Below, one piece after another: positions 53,225 through 61,181 of a stretch of DNA of 64,000 nt. Below the pieces are notes generated by a model, which worked only from the letters and a program-made list of their open reading frames with translations, did not search any database and was not told where the DNA came from. The translations under genes and the position numbers were made by a program. Numbering within the stretch: position 1 is the stretch's first letter; each line of letters opens with the position of its first letter. The stretch is from positions 2,484,001 through 2,548,000 of the forward strand of contig NZ_ACQA01000001.1 in NCBI RefSeq assembly GCF_000182645.1, written 5' to 3'. The DNA is from Brucella intermedia LMG 3301 (GTDB taxonomy: Bacteria; Pseudomonadota; Alphaproteobacteria; Rhizobiales; Rhizobiaceae).

Positions 53225-53346
53225 GAACTGCCCTCTTTTCGTTCTCTTATTGTTCTTGAATTCGCCGCTCGCTCGTGCTTAACTCTCTGAGTTGTATTTG
53301 AACTTTAACTCACTTGAGAGATGTGGTGCGTGGCGAGCGGGGGCAC

Positions 53347-54879
53347 ATGGTCGCGCGGGTTGGGACGGTTGCTTTTCAGGGCATAGAGGCTGTGCCTGTC
53401 GACGTGCAGGTGATGGTGGCGCCGGGCAAGATGGGCATGTCCATCGTCGGCCTGCCGGACAAGGCTGTGGCGGAAAGCCGGGAGCGCGTGCAGGCGGCCC
53501 TGCACGCTTCCGGCCTGTCCATGCCAACCAAGCGGGTGACGGTTAATCTGGCGCCTGCCGACCTGCCGAAAGAAGGGTCGCATTATGATTTGCCCATTGC
53601 CGTTGGGCTTATGGCGGCAATTGGCGCCATTCCAGCGGATGCGATTCAGTCCTATCTCGTTCTGGGTGAATTGTCGCTCGACGGTTCGATAACATCGGTG
53701 GCGGGTGTCTTGCCGGCTGCAATCGGCGCTAACCGGGAGGAGAAAGGGCTTATCTGCCCGCATTCCTGCGGTCCGGAGGCAGCATGGGCGGGTGCCGACA
53801 TCGACATATTGGCACCGCGCAGCCTCATCGCCCTTGCCAACCACTTTCGCGGCACGCAGGTTTTGACTCGGCCGGAACCATCCATGCGGATTTCCGGTGA
53901 AACGGAACTCGATCTTGCCGACATAAAGGGGCAGGAGACCGCCAAGCGGGCGCTTGAAATCGCCGCCGCTGGCAACCATAATTTGCTACTTGTGGGGCCA
54001 CCGGGATCCGGCAAATCCATGCTTGCCCAGCGATTGCCATCCATTCTGCCCCGTCTTTCTCCGCGCGAATTGCTGGACGTGTCGATGATCGCCTCGATTG
54101 CGGGTGAGCTTTCGGGCGGAAAACTGTCCGACCGCCGTCCGTTCCGCGCACCGCATCATTCGGCATCAATGGCGGCAATGGTTGGCGGCGGACTGCGCGC
54201 GCGGCCCGGCGAAGTATCGCTTGCGCATAATGGCGTGCTGTTTCTGGATGAGTTTCCGGAATTCTCGCCGCAGGTGCTGGATTCGCTGCGCCAGCCGCTT
54301 GAAGCCGGGGAATGTCTGATTGCCCGCGTCAATCACCGCACCAGCTATCCGGCGCGCTTTCAACTGATTGCCGCCATGAATCCCTGCCGCTGCGGCATGG
54401 CGGGCGAACCGGGGCATGTCTGCGCGCGCGGGCCGCGTTGTCAGGCTGATTATCAGGCTCGCATTTCGGGGCCGCTTCTGGATCGCATCGACTTGCGGGT
54501 GGATATGCCCGCTGTCTCCGCCTTCGATCTCATCAAGCCGTCCCGCTCGGAAACAAGCGCGGCGGTCGCGCAACGCGTCGCCCGCGCCCGCGCAATACAG
54601 AGCGAGCGCTATTCCGCGCTCGGTCTGGAACCCTCCATGACCAACGCCTATTGTTCGGCCAAACTGATAGAGGAGGTCGCGGAGCCGGATGCGGCAGGAC
54701 TGAAGCTTTTGCGCGATGCGAGCGAGCAGATGCATTTTTCCGCCCGCGCCTATCATCGTATCCTGAAAGTAGCCCGCACGCTGGCGGATCTCGATGGAAG
54801 CGACAAGGTGGGCCGCATCCATCTGGCCAGTGCCATTTCCTACCGCATGGGCGCGGAAAGGCTGGTTTCAGCAGCCTGA
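53347..54879 (+). CDS. comM: YifB/ComM-family Mg chelatase-like AAA+ ATPase
   Basis: 510 residues. N-terminal Lon-like domain (VDVQVMVAPGKMGMSIVGLPDKAV), central AAA+ with Walker A GPPGSGKSMLAQRLP and Walker B LFLDEFPEFS, and a Cys-containing MNPCRCGMAGEPGHVC plus C-terminal helical domain. In competent bacteria ComM drives branch migration of incoming DNA during transformation. ATG at 53347 with GGGGG upstream preferred over a nearby GTG. Confidence 0.93.
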   Translation: MVARVGTVAFQGIEAVPVDVQVMVAPGKMGMSIVGLPDKAVAESRERVQAALHASGLSMPTKRVTVNLAPADLPKEGSHYDLPIAVGLMAAIGAIPADAIQSYLVLGELSLDGSITSVAGVLPAAIGANREEKGLICPHSCGPEAAWAGADIDILAPRSLIALANHFRGTQVLTRPEPSMRISGETELDLADIKGQETAKRALEIAAAGNHNLLLVGPPGSGKSMLAQRLPSILPRLSPRELLDVSMIASIAGELSGGKLSDRRPFRAPHHSASMAAMVGGGLRARPGEVSLAHNGVLFLDEFPEFSPQVLDSLRQPLEAGECLIARVNHRTSYPARFQLIAAMNPCRCGMAGEPGHVCARGPRCQADYQARISGPLLDRIDLRVDMPAVSAFDLIKPSRSETSAAVAQRVARARAIQSERYSALGLEPSMTNAYCSAKLIEEVAEPDAAGLKLLRDASEQMHFSARAYHRILKVARTLADLDGSDKVGRIHLASAISYRMGAERLVSAA

Positions 54880-54908
54880 CCACATGTTAGCGGTGTCCTT
54901 GATGAAAT

Positions 54909-55481
54909 TCAGCGCGGCGCTATCGGTTTCCAATGATGGAGGACAGTTCTTTCCTCATATGAATAGCACCAGTAGTGTCCCTGATGGGGCTGGTCATATT
55001 GGCGGCTGATCGGGAGTCCCGCAAGATAACAGAGAAGTATCGTGCCGGAGCCGCCATGGCCGACAATGGCAGTATCGTGCGAAGCCGAGAGCCGTTCCAC
55101 GCATTTGAAACCCTGCATGATGCGGTATTGTACATCATTGGCCCGCTCCCATCCGCGAATGCTGTTGTCTGGGGCCGAAAAGAACTGGTCGGCCACCAAT
55201 TCGTGCTGGTCGGGAGGCAGAAAGCCGGTGGAGCTTCGGTCGATTTCACTAAAACGATCGTCGGTCGCAGGAATTATTCCTAAAACACCGGCCAGGATTT
55301 CGGCGGCTTCAATTGCCTTTGTTTCGGTGCTGGACCAGATCGACCTGATCGATTGCAGCTCAGGCCGACCGGCAAAAGAACGCATCCGTTCGATACCACG
55401 CTCCGAAAGGTTCCACGATGGAACAGACTTTGCCGGATCGACGATGACTTCCGGATGCGAGATGAAATAGATTTTTGCCAC
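54909..55481 (-). CDS. Histidine phosphatase-like protein with non-standard motif
   Basis: About 190 residues. The phosphatase fold is indicated by the N-terminal strand KIYFISHPEV, LSERGIERMRSFAG, and AIVGHGGSGTILLCYLAG with the second histidine. The RHG signature is replaced by S-H9-P, so the phosphate-binding arginine is missing. Two GTG starts are possible (55481 here, with GGGGCGG in front, or 55502). Activity uncertain. Confidence 0.7.
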   Translation of the reverse strand: MAKIYFISHPEVIVDPAKSVPSWNLSERGIERMRSFAGRPELQSIRSIWSSTETKAIEAAEILAGVLGIIPATDDRFSEIDRSSTGFLPPDQHELVADQFFSAPDNSIRGWERANDVQYRIMQGFKCVERLSASHDTAIVGHGGSGTILLCYLAGLPISRQYDQPHQGHYWCYSYEERTVLHHWKPIAPR

Positions 55482-55554
55482 GCGCCGCCCCGCAATAATC
55501 ACATCGTTATGAGGCTAAGGGCACGAAAGCGCCCCGTTGCCTGCCCTATTCGGC

Positions 55555-55977
55555 TCATATTCCAAACGTCACAAGACCATTCTCGTCGATGGCCCAGGCC
55601 GGATTCCAAGCAATTTCCCAGGCGTGATCATCAGGATCGGCGACATAACCGCGAAAACCGCCATGGATTGGCGCGTCGGCCGGGCGCAATAATTTGCCGC
55701 CAGCGTCAACCAGCCGGTTCATCAGAGGCGTGACCTCGGCTTCCCGCTCCACATTGTGAGCAAGCGAAAAGGCACCCGGTTGCAAGAGACCATCTCGGTC
55801 CATGTCGGATTCGAGCGCGGATTTCAGAAAGGTTCCGAGAACGAAACCGTTCATCTGATAAAAGATGATTTCGTCATTCTCGAAAACCGGAATCCAGCCG
55901 AAGCCTTCCGTGTAAAAGCGACGTGAGCGCCCGAGATCGGCGATACCAAGTGTGATGACGGAGATTTGCTGTTTCAT
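55555..55977 (-). CDS. VOC-family (glyoxalase-like) protein
   Basis: 140 residues. One vicinal-oxygen-chelate unit: ISVITLGIADLGRSRRFYTEGFGW at the start, a GAFSLAHNV strand in the middle and YVADPDDHAWEIAWNP at the end, where the Glu usually binds metal. Substrate unknown. It sits alone; AAGAGG precedes the chosen start. Confidence 0.87.
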   Translation of the reverse strand: MKQQISVITLGIADLGRSRRFYTEGFGWIPVFENDEIIFYQMNGFVLGTFLKSALESDMDRDGLLQPGAFSLAHNVEREAEVTPLMNRLVDAGGKLLRPADAPIHGGFRGYVADPDDHAWEIAWNPAWAIDENGLVTFGI

Positions 55978-56125
55978 AACCAAGACCTCTTGTTCTCCAA
56001 TGCACCATTGCATTGGAGTGGAAGGTCAAGGGACTCGACGCATCTGCCAAATGCGGCAATCGCGAAGGCCAGGACCCGCTTTGCAACGGGGATCGGGCTA
56101 ACCGCACCGATCTCTCCTTTTTAGA

Positions 56126-56150
56126 CCCGGAACGGATAGCACGTTCCGGG
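56126..56150. repeat. Inverted repeat between VOC and transglutaminase-like genes
   Basis: Nine-bp arms CCCGGAACG and CGTTCCGGG with a seven-base loop. No T tract follows on the minus strand, where a terminator for the peptidase gene would be expected, so it may be an extragenic palindrome rather than a terminator. Confidence 0.5.
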
Positions 56151-56182
56151 GCATTTTCCAAACAGATGGAGAGATCGCAATG

Positions 56183-56803
56183 TCAGCGCACTGAGCCGAC
56201 GAGAAGATTGTCGGGACCTTCAATGGTAACCCAGCGACCGGTGTCGTTCGCGGCCTGACGCTTCAGATAAGTGTAATCCGTCTCGTTCCAGCGCATGACT
56301 TCGTCCGTCAGGTTATCAAGAACGAAATCGCCGCGATCGGTGCGAACGGTGAGGACCGCGTGCCCTTCGCCGTCCGGCTTGCGTACGACGGTGATCAGAA
56401 GATCGGTGAGCGGGATGCCGGCCTTCTGCAATTCACGCTGCTTCAGCAACACGTAATCTTCGCAGTCGCCAACGGTGGTCGGATAAGCCCAGTATTCCTC
56501 GACGCCGTAGATTTCCATGTCGGTCATCGGCTTGATGCGCTCGTTGATCGCAAGGTTGATCTCGACGATACGCTGCCAGTTCGAATGGTTGAGTTGGAGC
56601 GCGCGGGTGTCTCGGCTGGTGATGCCGCATTCCTTGGGCTCGCGCTTGCAGAATTCATAATGTCCGATCGGCTGCGAGGTCAGCTTGCCGGTCTGCATGA
56701 AGTCGCCGGAGGCAGCTTCCGCACCAAAGCTTGCCATCAGCAGCGAGACTGCGAAACCGGCGGCTGCCATAATCTTTGTGGTCGAGCGAACAACGCAAAA
56801 CAT
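56183..56803 (-). CDS. Exported bacterial transglutaminase-like cysteine peptidase (BTLCP, DUF920)
   Basis: 206 residues. Signal peptide (about 1-31, ending GAEAA). Catalytic triad C114 in GDCEDYVLLK, H148 in GEGHAVLTV and D163 in FVLDNL. Members are found near surface adhesin and c-di-GMP control systems (LapG relatives) in some bacteria, but no such genes are here. Start at 56803 with AAAGGG upstream; an ATG at 56836 lacks a ribosome site. A CtrA-type box lies 36 bases upstream. Confidence 0.85.
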   Translation of the reverse strand: MFCVVRSTTKIMAAAGFAVSLLMASFGAEAASGDFMQTGKLTSQPIGHYEFCKREPKECGITSRDTRALQLNHSNWQRIVEINLAINERIKPMTDMEIYGVEEYWAYPTTVGDCEDYVLLKQRELQKAGIPLTDLLITVVRKPDGEGHAVLTVRTDRGDFVLDNLTDEVMRWNETDYTYLKRQAANDTGRWVTIEGPDNLLVGSVR

Positions 56804-56838
56804 ACTCAACGCCCTTTGGCTCTCGCCATTACTCATTT

Positions 56839-56855
56839 ATTAACGAAACGTTAAT
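56839..56855. promoter_or_regulatory. CtrA-type box 1 (TTAA-N7-TTAA)
   Basis: A perfect 17-bp palindrome, ATTAACG / AAA / CGTTAAT, containing TTAA-CGAAACG-TTAA, the spacing bound by the cell-cycle regulator CtrA in alphaproteobacteria. It is 36 bases upstream of the peptidase start used here. Confidence 0.5.
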
Positions 56856-56906
56856 GTCTGAAATAGTCCGGAGTCAATTCGGTTTGCCTCGCGATCGCCT
56901 GACTTC

Positions 56907-56921
56907 TTAATTAATGGTTAA
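56907..56921. promoter_or_regulatory. CtrA-type box 2 (TTAA-N7-TTAA)
   Basis: TTAA-TTAATGG-TTAA; read on the minus strand it contains TTAACCAT, the preferred CtrA half-site. It lies 51 bases beyond box 1, in the same divergent region, about 180 bases before the GNAT/C39 gene. Confidence 0.5.
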
Positions 56922-57098
56922 TGCGGGTAACTCCCGATAATGCAATCTGTAATTGAGGTTGTCAGCCCTCGGAAGCCAGCTCCGACGGTAAAAATTACCC
57001 ATAATTTTGCCACGGTCCGGGCGCTTGTTTTTTGCCTCGAATAAGCCAATTGTTGGTGTTCGACCGGATCGGAATGATCCCTTTGCAAAGGCCAGAAG

Positions 57099-59666
57099 AT
57101 GACAGGCGCAACGACGCGCAAGGCCACGGCAGACGACATAGATGCGCTCCTGCGCATCGAGGAACGCTGTTTCGAGACAGACCGGATTTCCCGCCGTTCC
57201 TTTCGCGCCCTCATCGCGCGGCCGACCGCAGAAACCATTGTTGCAACGGTGGATGGCGCAGTCATCGGCTATGCAATGATCCTGTTTCGCCATGGCACCG
57301 CGCTGGCGCGGCTCTATTCGATAGCCGTCGATCCGGAGGCAAAGGTCAAGGGCGTCGGCTCGCTTCTGCTGCAGGCGGCGGAAACGGCGGCTTATGACCA
57401 CGACCGTCCATTGCTGCGGCTTGAGGTGCGCGAGGATAATGAGCGCGCCATTGCGCTCTACAAGCGGCACGGCTATCGCCCCATCGGGCGCTATCTCGAT
57501 TACTATGCCGACCATTCTGACGCGCTGCGATTTGAAAAGACGGTTCGCGGTGACATTTCGCCGGTCACCGCCTTTCCCTATTACGAGCAGACGACCGATT
57601 TCACCTGCGGCGCGGCCTGCCTGATGATGGTGCTGGCCCGGCACAATCAGAAGACCCGACTTGATCCAGTGCTGGAAGTCCGTCTGTGGCGCGATGCGAC
57701 CACCATCTACATGATGTCGGGGCCGGGCGGTTGCGAACCCTTCGGACTTGCAGTCGCCGCGCATGAACGCGGACTGAAAGCATCGGTCATCGTATCCATC
57801 GAGGATATGCTTTTCCTGCAATCGGTGCGTTCGGAAGAAAAGCGCAAGGTCATGCAACTGGCCCAAACCGATTTCCGGCAGCGCACGGAAGCCTATGCCA
57901 TACCGGTGGATTATCGCAGCTTTACCCTGCACGACATTCTGACGGCCCTGCGCCGTGGAGCGGCAGTGATCGTGCTTGTCAGCGGTTATCATATGTTCGG
58001 CAAGAAAGTGCCGCATTGGGTGCTCGCTCATGGCGAAGACGGGCGTCACATTCTCATTCATGACCCCTGGGTGGAGGAAGAGCTGGGCGAGACCATCGCC
58101 GATGCCGCAAATGTTCCTGTCCCCTTTCACATTTTCGACCGTATCGCGCGGTTCGGCAGTGATGGGGCTCAGGGCAGCCGTTATTCTGGAAAAAAGGACG
58201 GACTGATGACGATCTGCGTCATTCTGGTAGGACGCCTCTCGGATATCGATAATGGGGCGACGCCACACAAGGTCATGACCACGCGCGATTACCTCGCACA
58301 TCCATCGCTCTTCAATGGCCAGTTGCGCCCGCGGATCATCAATCTGTCGCGCTCCTACGCCTATCAGAGCCGCGGCTATTATGCTTCGCTTCTGGCGGAA
58401 GCGCGGGGACACCGCATCATCCCTTCCGTGGAAACCATGATCGATCTCTCGGAACGGCGGCTCTATGAAAACGCCATTCCCGAACTTGAAGACATGCTGA
58501 ACAAGGCGCTCGGCAAGCATCCGGAAAAGGCACCCGAGACAATCCACGTGCATTTCGGACTTGCCGACAGCCCCGACTTTGAAAAATTCGGACGGCTGCT
58601 CTTCGACTGGTTTCGCGCGCCATCGCTGGAAGTATCCGTCAAGCCAGGTGAATGGGCCCGAATCCAGAAGATCGGCTTTGCCAACATCGCCAAGTTTTCC
58701 AAGGACCAGAAGGAGCGTTTCGAGGAGGCACTCGACCGATATACCCAGCGCGAGTGGCGTGCGGCGCGCCCAAAGGTGCCAGCGCGCTATTCCTTCGCAA
58801 CGCTGTGCGACCCGAAGGAAGCGATGCCGCCGTCAACCGTTTCAACGCTGAAGCACTGGGCAAGGATCGCGGCAAGGCTCGGCGTGGAAGTGGAACCGAT
58901 CGGCAAGCGCGATCTGCCCCGGCTTGCCAATTTTGACGCATTGTTCATCCGCGAGACGACGTCGATCTCCAATCACACCTATCGTTTCGCCCGCCGGGCG
59001 CAGCAGGAAAACATGCCGGTCATCGATGACCCGATGTCCATGATCCGCTGCACCAACAAGGTTTATCTGCATGAATTGATGCAGGCCAACGAGGTGGCGG
59101 TCCCGCCAACGGTGATGATCGCGGGTGAGGAGGACCTGGAACGCGCCGCCGACATGCTCGGTTTTCCGATGGTCATCAAGATACCGGATTCGTCATTCTC
59201 ACGCGGCGTGAAGAAGGTGAAGGATTTCGGCGAACTGAAAGCGCTTGCTGCCCTGTGGCTGGAGGACAGTGATCTCCTGCTGGCGCAAAAATACATGCCG
59301 ACGAAGTTTGACTGGCGGGTCGGCGTTCTGGACGGCAAGCCACTCTTCATATGCCAGTATATGATGGCCAAGAACCACTGGCAGATCGTCAAGCACGATA
59401 CGGGCGGCAAGCCGCTGGAAGGCGGGTTTCGATCCTATGCGCTGGGCGACGCGCCGCCGTTGGTGCTGGAAACCGGCTTACGCGCAGCGCGCTGCATTGG
59501 CGACGGGCTTTATGGCGTCGATCTGAAGGAAACGGACGATGGGGTGGTCGTGATCGAAGTCAACGATAACCCTAATCTTGAACACGGGATCGAGGATGCC
59601 GCCGAAAAGGACGAGGTCTGGATCAATCTGACCCGCTGGTTCACCGACAGGCTGGATCGGAGATAG
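57099..59666 (+). CDS. GNAT acetyltransferase + C39-like peptidase + RimK-type ATP-grasp (apparent fusion)
   Basis: As given, one frame of 855 residues. Residues 1-150: GNAT fold with the acetyl-CoA loop VDPEAKVKGVGSLLL. Residues about 155-365: C39-like cysteine protease, C170 in TTDFTCGAACLMM, His in HWVLAHG and Asp in LIHDPW. The rest is a RimK-like ATP-grasp. A frameshift explains the join: removing one G from the run at 58164-58167 turns the linker into LRAAVILEKRTD and a stop at 58204-58206, where TGATG starts the ATP-grasp gene. The first protein would then have 368 residues. The pair GNAT/C39 plus RimK is known as adjacent genes in many proteobacteria. AAAGG precedes the start. Confidence 0.85.
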   Translation: MTGATTRKATADDIDALLRIEERCFETDRISRRSFRALIARPTAETIVATVDGAVIGYAMILFRHGTALARLYSIAVDPEAKVKGVGSLLLQAAETAAYDHDRPLLRLEVREDNERAIALYKRHGYRPIGRYLDYYADHSDALRFEKTVRGDISPVTAFPYYEQTTDFTCGAACLMMVLARHNQKTRLDPVLEVRLWRDATTIYMMSGPGGCEPFGLAVAAHERGLKASVIVSIEDMLFLQSVRSEEKRKVMQLAQTDFRQRTEAYAIPVDYRSFTLHDILTALRRGAAVIVLVSGYHMFGKKVPHWVLAHGEDGRHILIHDPWVEEELGETIADAANVPVPFHIFDRIARFGSDGAQGSRYSGKKDGLMTICVILVGRLSDIDNGATPHKVMTTRDYLAHPSLFNGQLRPRIINLSRSYAYQSRGYYASLLAEARGHRIIPSVETMIDLSERRLYENAIPELEDMLNKALGKHPEKAPETIHVHFGLADSPDFEKFGRLLFDWFRAPSLEVSVKPGEWARIQKIGFANIAKFSKDQKERFEEALDRYTQREWRAARPKVPARYSFATLCDPKEAMPPSTVSTLKHWARIAARLGVEVEPIGKRDLPRLANFDALFIRETTSISNHTYRFARRAQQENMPVIDDPMSMIRCTNKVYLHELMQANEVAVPPTVMIAGEEDLERAADMLGFPMVIKIPDSSFSRGVKKVKDFGELKALAALWLEDSDLLLAQKYMPTKFDWRVGVLDGKPLFICQYMMAKNHWQIVKHDTGGKPLEGGFRSYALGDAPPLVLETGLRAARCIGDGLYGVDLKETDDGVVVIEVNDNPNLEHGIEDAAEKDEVWINLTRWFTDRLDRR
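58206..59666 (+). CDS. RimK-family ATP-grasp ligase (probable separate gene)
   Basis: 486 residues from the ATG at 58206, with AAAAAAGGACGG before it. The N-terminal domain (VGRLSDIDNGATPHKVMTTRDYL, then INLSRSYAYQSRGYYAS) is the RimK-like N-terminal module; the ATP-grasp core starts around DDPMSMIRCTNKVYLHELM, binds ATP near MVIKIPDSSFSRGVKKV, and holds the Mg site in GVDLKETDDGVVVIEVNDNP. ATP-grasp enzymes of this group ligate amino acids to a carboxyl group. Substrate unknown; pairing with an acetyltransferase-peptidase suggests peptide or protein modification. Confidence 0.7.
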   Translation: MTICVILVGRLSDIDNGATPHKVMTTRDYLAHPSLFNGQLRPRIINLSRSYAYQSRGYYASLLAEARGHRIIPSVETMIDLSERRLYENAIPELEDMLNKALGKHPEKAPETIHVHFGLADSPDFEKFGRLLFDWFRAPSLEVSVKPGEWARIQKIGFANIAKFSKDQKERFEEALDRYTQREWRAARPKVPARYSFATLCDPKEAMPPSTVSTLKHWARIAARLGVEVEPIGKRDLPRLANFDALFIRETTSISNHTYRFARRAQQENMPVIDDPMSMIRCTNKVYLHELMQANEVAVPPTVMIAGEEDLERAADMLGFPMVIKIPDSSFSRGVKKVKDFGELKALAALWLEDSDLLLAQKYMPTKFDWRVGVLDGKPLFICQYMMAKNHWQIVKHDTGGKPLEGGFRSYALGDAPPLVLETGLRAARCIGDGLYGVDLKETDDGVVVIEVNDNPNLEHGIEDAAEKDEVWINLTRWFTDRLDRR

Positions 59667-59669
59667 CAT

Positions 59670-59702
59670 TCCCCAAAAGCGAAAACCGGCTTTTAGGGGA
59701 AG
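59670..59702. repeat. Short palindromic intergenic element, copy 3
   Basis: Twelve paired bases (59670-59675 with 59697-59702; 59676-59681 with 59690-59695) and one bulge, around GAAAACCG. Shares the AAAAGnGnAAACCGG-type core with copy 1 at 381. It starts four bases after the ATP-grasp stop and may double as a terminator. Confidence 0.55.
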
Positions 59703-59725
59703 AATATGCCGAAAACAGTTGGACG

Positions 59726-59765
59726 GAGCATTTCCAACGATCAAATCTGGATCGGAAATGCTCCA
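59726..59765. repeat. Inverted repeat after the RimK gene
   Basis: Perfect 11-bp arms GGAGCATTTCC (59726-59736) and its complement (59755-59765). It lies between two converging genes and may act as a processing or termination element. Confidence 0.5.
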
Positions 59766-59795
59766 TGTCCAGCGACTGAACGCGACCTTGCTGGA

Positions 59796-60152
59796 TCACA
59801 AAGGCGTAAAGCAGACCTTGGTGTGTCCTGCGCCAATGAAGCCGAGCCGGCCTGCGGCGCCCTTGGACAGGTCGAGGACGCGCCCCTTGATGAACGGGCC
59901 GCGATCGTTGATGCGCACGACAAGCGACTTGCCGTTTCTCTGATTGGTAACCTTGACCTTGCTGCCAAGCGGCAGGGTGCGGTGGGCTGCGGTCAGGCCG
60001 GACGGGTTCATGCGTTCACCCGAAGCCGTACGGGAAGTGAGGGCGTACCAGGAGGCACCGCCGCATTGCTGTGCTGAAGCCTCGATTGCGGTGGCCGCGA
60101 GAAGACCGGTTGCCGCAACGGCAAGCATAGCCATACGGGTCTTGAAAGTCAT
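59796..60152 (-). CDS. RlpA-like septal ring lipoprotein-family protein (double-psi barrel)
   Basis: 118 residues with a signal peptide ending ASA. The double-psi beta-barrel signature is [35 protein letters not shown] and [19 protein letters not shown]. RlpA members are lytic transglycosylases acting on naked glycan strands; the SPOR domain of the classic protein is absent here, and no lipobox cysteine is seen. Likely periplasmic. Confidence 0.87.
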   Translation of the reverse strand: MTFKTRMAMLAVAATGLLAATAIEASAQQCGGASWYALTSRTASGERMNPSGLTAAHRTLPLGSKVKVTNQRNGKSLVVRINDRGPFIKGRVLDLSKGAAGRLGFIGAGHTKVCFTPL

Positions 60153-60716
60153 GCCAGTTCCACTAGTTGTTAACGGGGTGTCCCACAGTTGTCGCTGAGA
60201 AAGACGGTTCCGAACTGGAATCTAAATGTGGCGCTGGCGTGGTTCGAATGAGAACATTGTGCGATAACTGAATCTATATCACGCAGGGAAAATCGTCCTA
60301 TACTGACCGTTGTTTACTTAATGGCTTAAACACAACAAAGGAATATTAGGAAGTGTTCGCGTTGTTTACTGTAAAGCTGTTTACGATTCGTTAGGAATCT
60401 GCGGTGGCACTTCGCTGTGCCTTGATTTGGCGCGCCCATTGCAAGAAAAGCTGCTTTCGTGTGAGGCAGCTGGCTCCGGCCGTGATGCAATTTTTATTTG
60501 CAAGGTAAGTTTTCAGCGTCGGCGGCAAAGTTGACGAAATGAGGCGTTTTGGGGGCAGAATTGCAATTTCTGACTGTGCTCGAGAAGCTCTTGTCGAACT
60601 TTGAAAGTTATCCACAGGCCCGAAAGAGGGTGAGATGACGTTTCTTTGACTGCTATCACCCTGCACGAAAGCGTTGAATTCCTGCTATAAGCGTTCAGAC
60701 CAGACGACGGAACGCC
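60153..60716. other. Long intergenic region between rlpA-like and DUF454 genes
   Basis: 564 bases, AT-rich, with no gene I can support. It contains GTTGTTTACT twice (near 60311 and 60362) and one TTATCCACA (60608-60616), a perfect DnaA-box match but single. Divergent promoters for both flanking genes are expected here. A small RNA cannot be excluded. Confidence 0.4.
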
Positions 60717-61133
60717 ATGCAGGACCACCCGGAAAAAGACAGGATCGACGCCGCTTCGCCCGCAATCTCGGCGAGCAAGCGGATCGTCTATCTTTGCCTC
60801 GGCTTTCTCATGCTCGGACTTGGCATTGTGGGGGCCTTCCTGCCGGTCATGCCGACAACGATCTTCATCATTTTTGCTGCATGGTTCTTCGCGCGGTCGT
60901 CGCCGAAGATCGAGGCCCGGTTGCTCGCGGATCAACGTTTCGGACCGCTGGTCATAAAATGGCGCGAGCGTGGTGCCATTCCGCCGCGCGCCAAGCTCTA
61001 CGCCTGTCTTGGCATGGCATTCGGATATGGCCTTTTCTGGTGGGGCGCCAAACCCGGCTGGTTGCTGGCAACAGCGGTAACGCTGTTCATGCTGGGTTCT
61101 GCCGCCTATGTGTTGTCTCGCCCGAACGAGTGA
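60717..61133 (+). CDS. DUF454 (YbaN-like) inner-membrane protein
   Basis: 138 residues. The conserved YLCLGFLMLGLGIVGAFLPV and MPTTIFIIFAAWFFARSSPK segment defines the family, followed by two more hydrophobic stretches. Function unknown. No clear neighbour relationship; the next gene converges. Confidence 0.9.
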   Translation: MQDHPEKDRIDAASPAISASKRIVYLCLGFLMLGLGIVGAFLPVMPTTIFIIFAAWFFARSSPKIEARLLADQRFGPLVIKWRERGAIPPRAKLYACLGMAFGYGLFWWGAKPGWLLATAVTLFMLGSAAYVLSRPNE

Positions 61134-61181
61134 GTTTAGACCGGGTAATGACTCAACTTAAAGGCGTCCCGTTCTAATCAC

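Noticed and set aside
56907..58553. 548-residue minus-strand frame over the GNAT/C39 gene
   Set aside because: Shadow frame; the plus strand carries clear GNAT and protease motifs.
60608..60616. TTATCCACA, a perfect DnaA box
   Set aside because: Only one copy, no cluster, no AT-rich unwinding element and no dnaA, parA or repC gene nearby, so not an origin.
60391..60666. 91-residue minus-strand frame in the long intergenic region
   Set aside because: No ribosome site or recognisable sequence; likely chance in AT-rich DNA.
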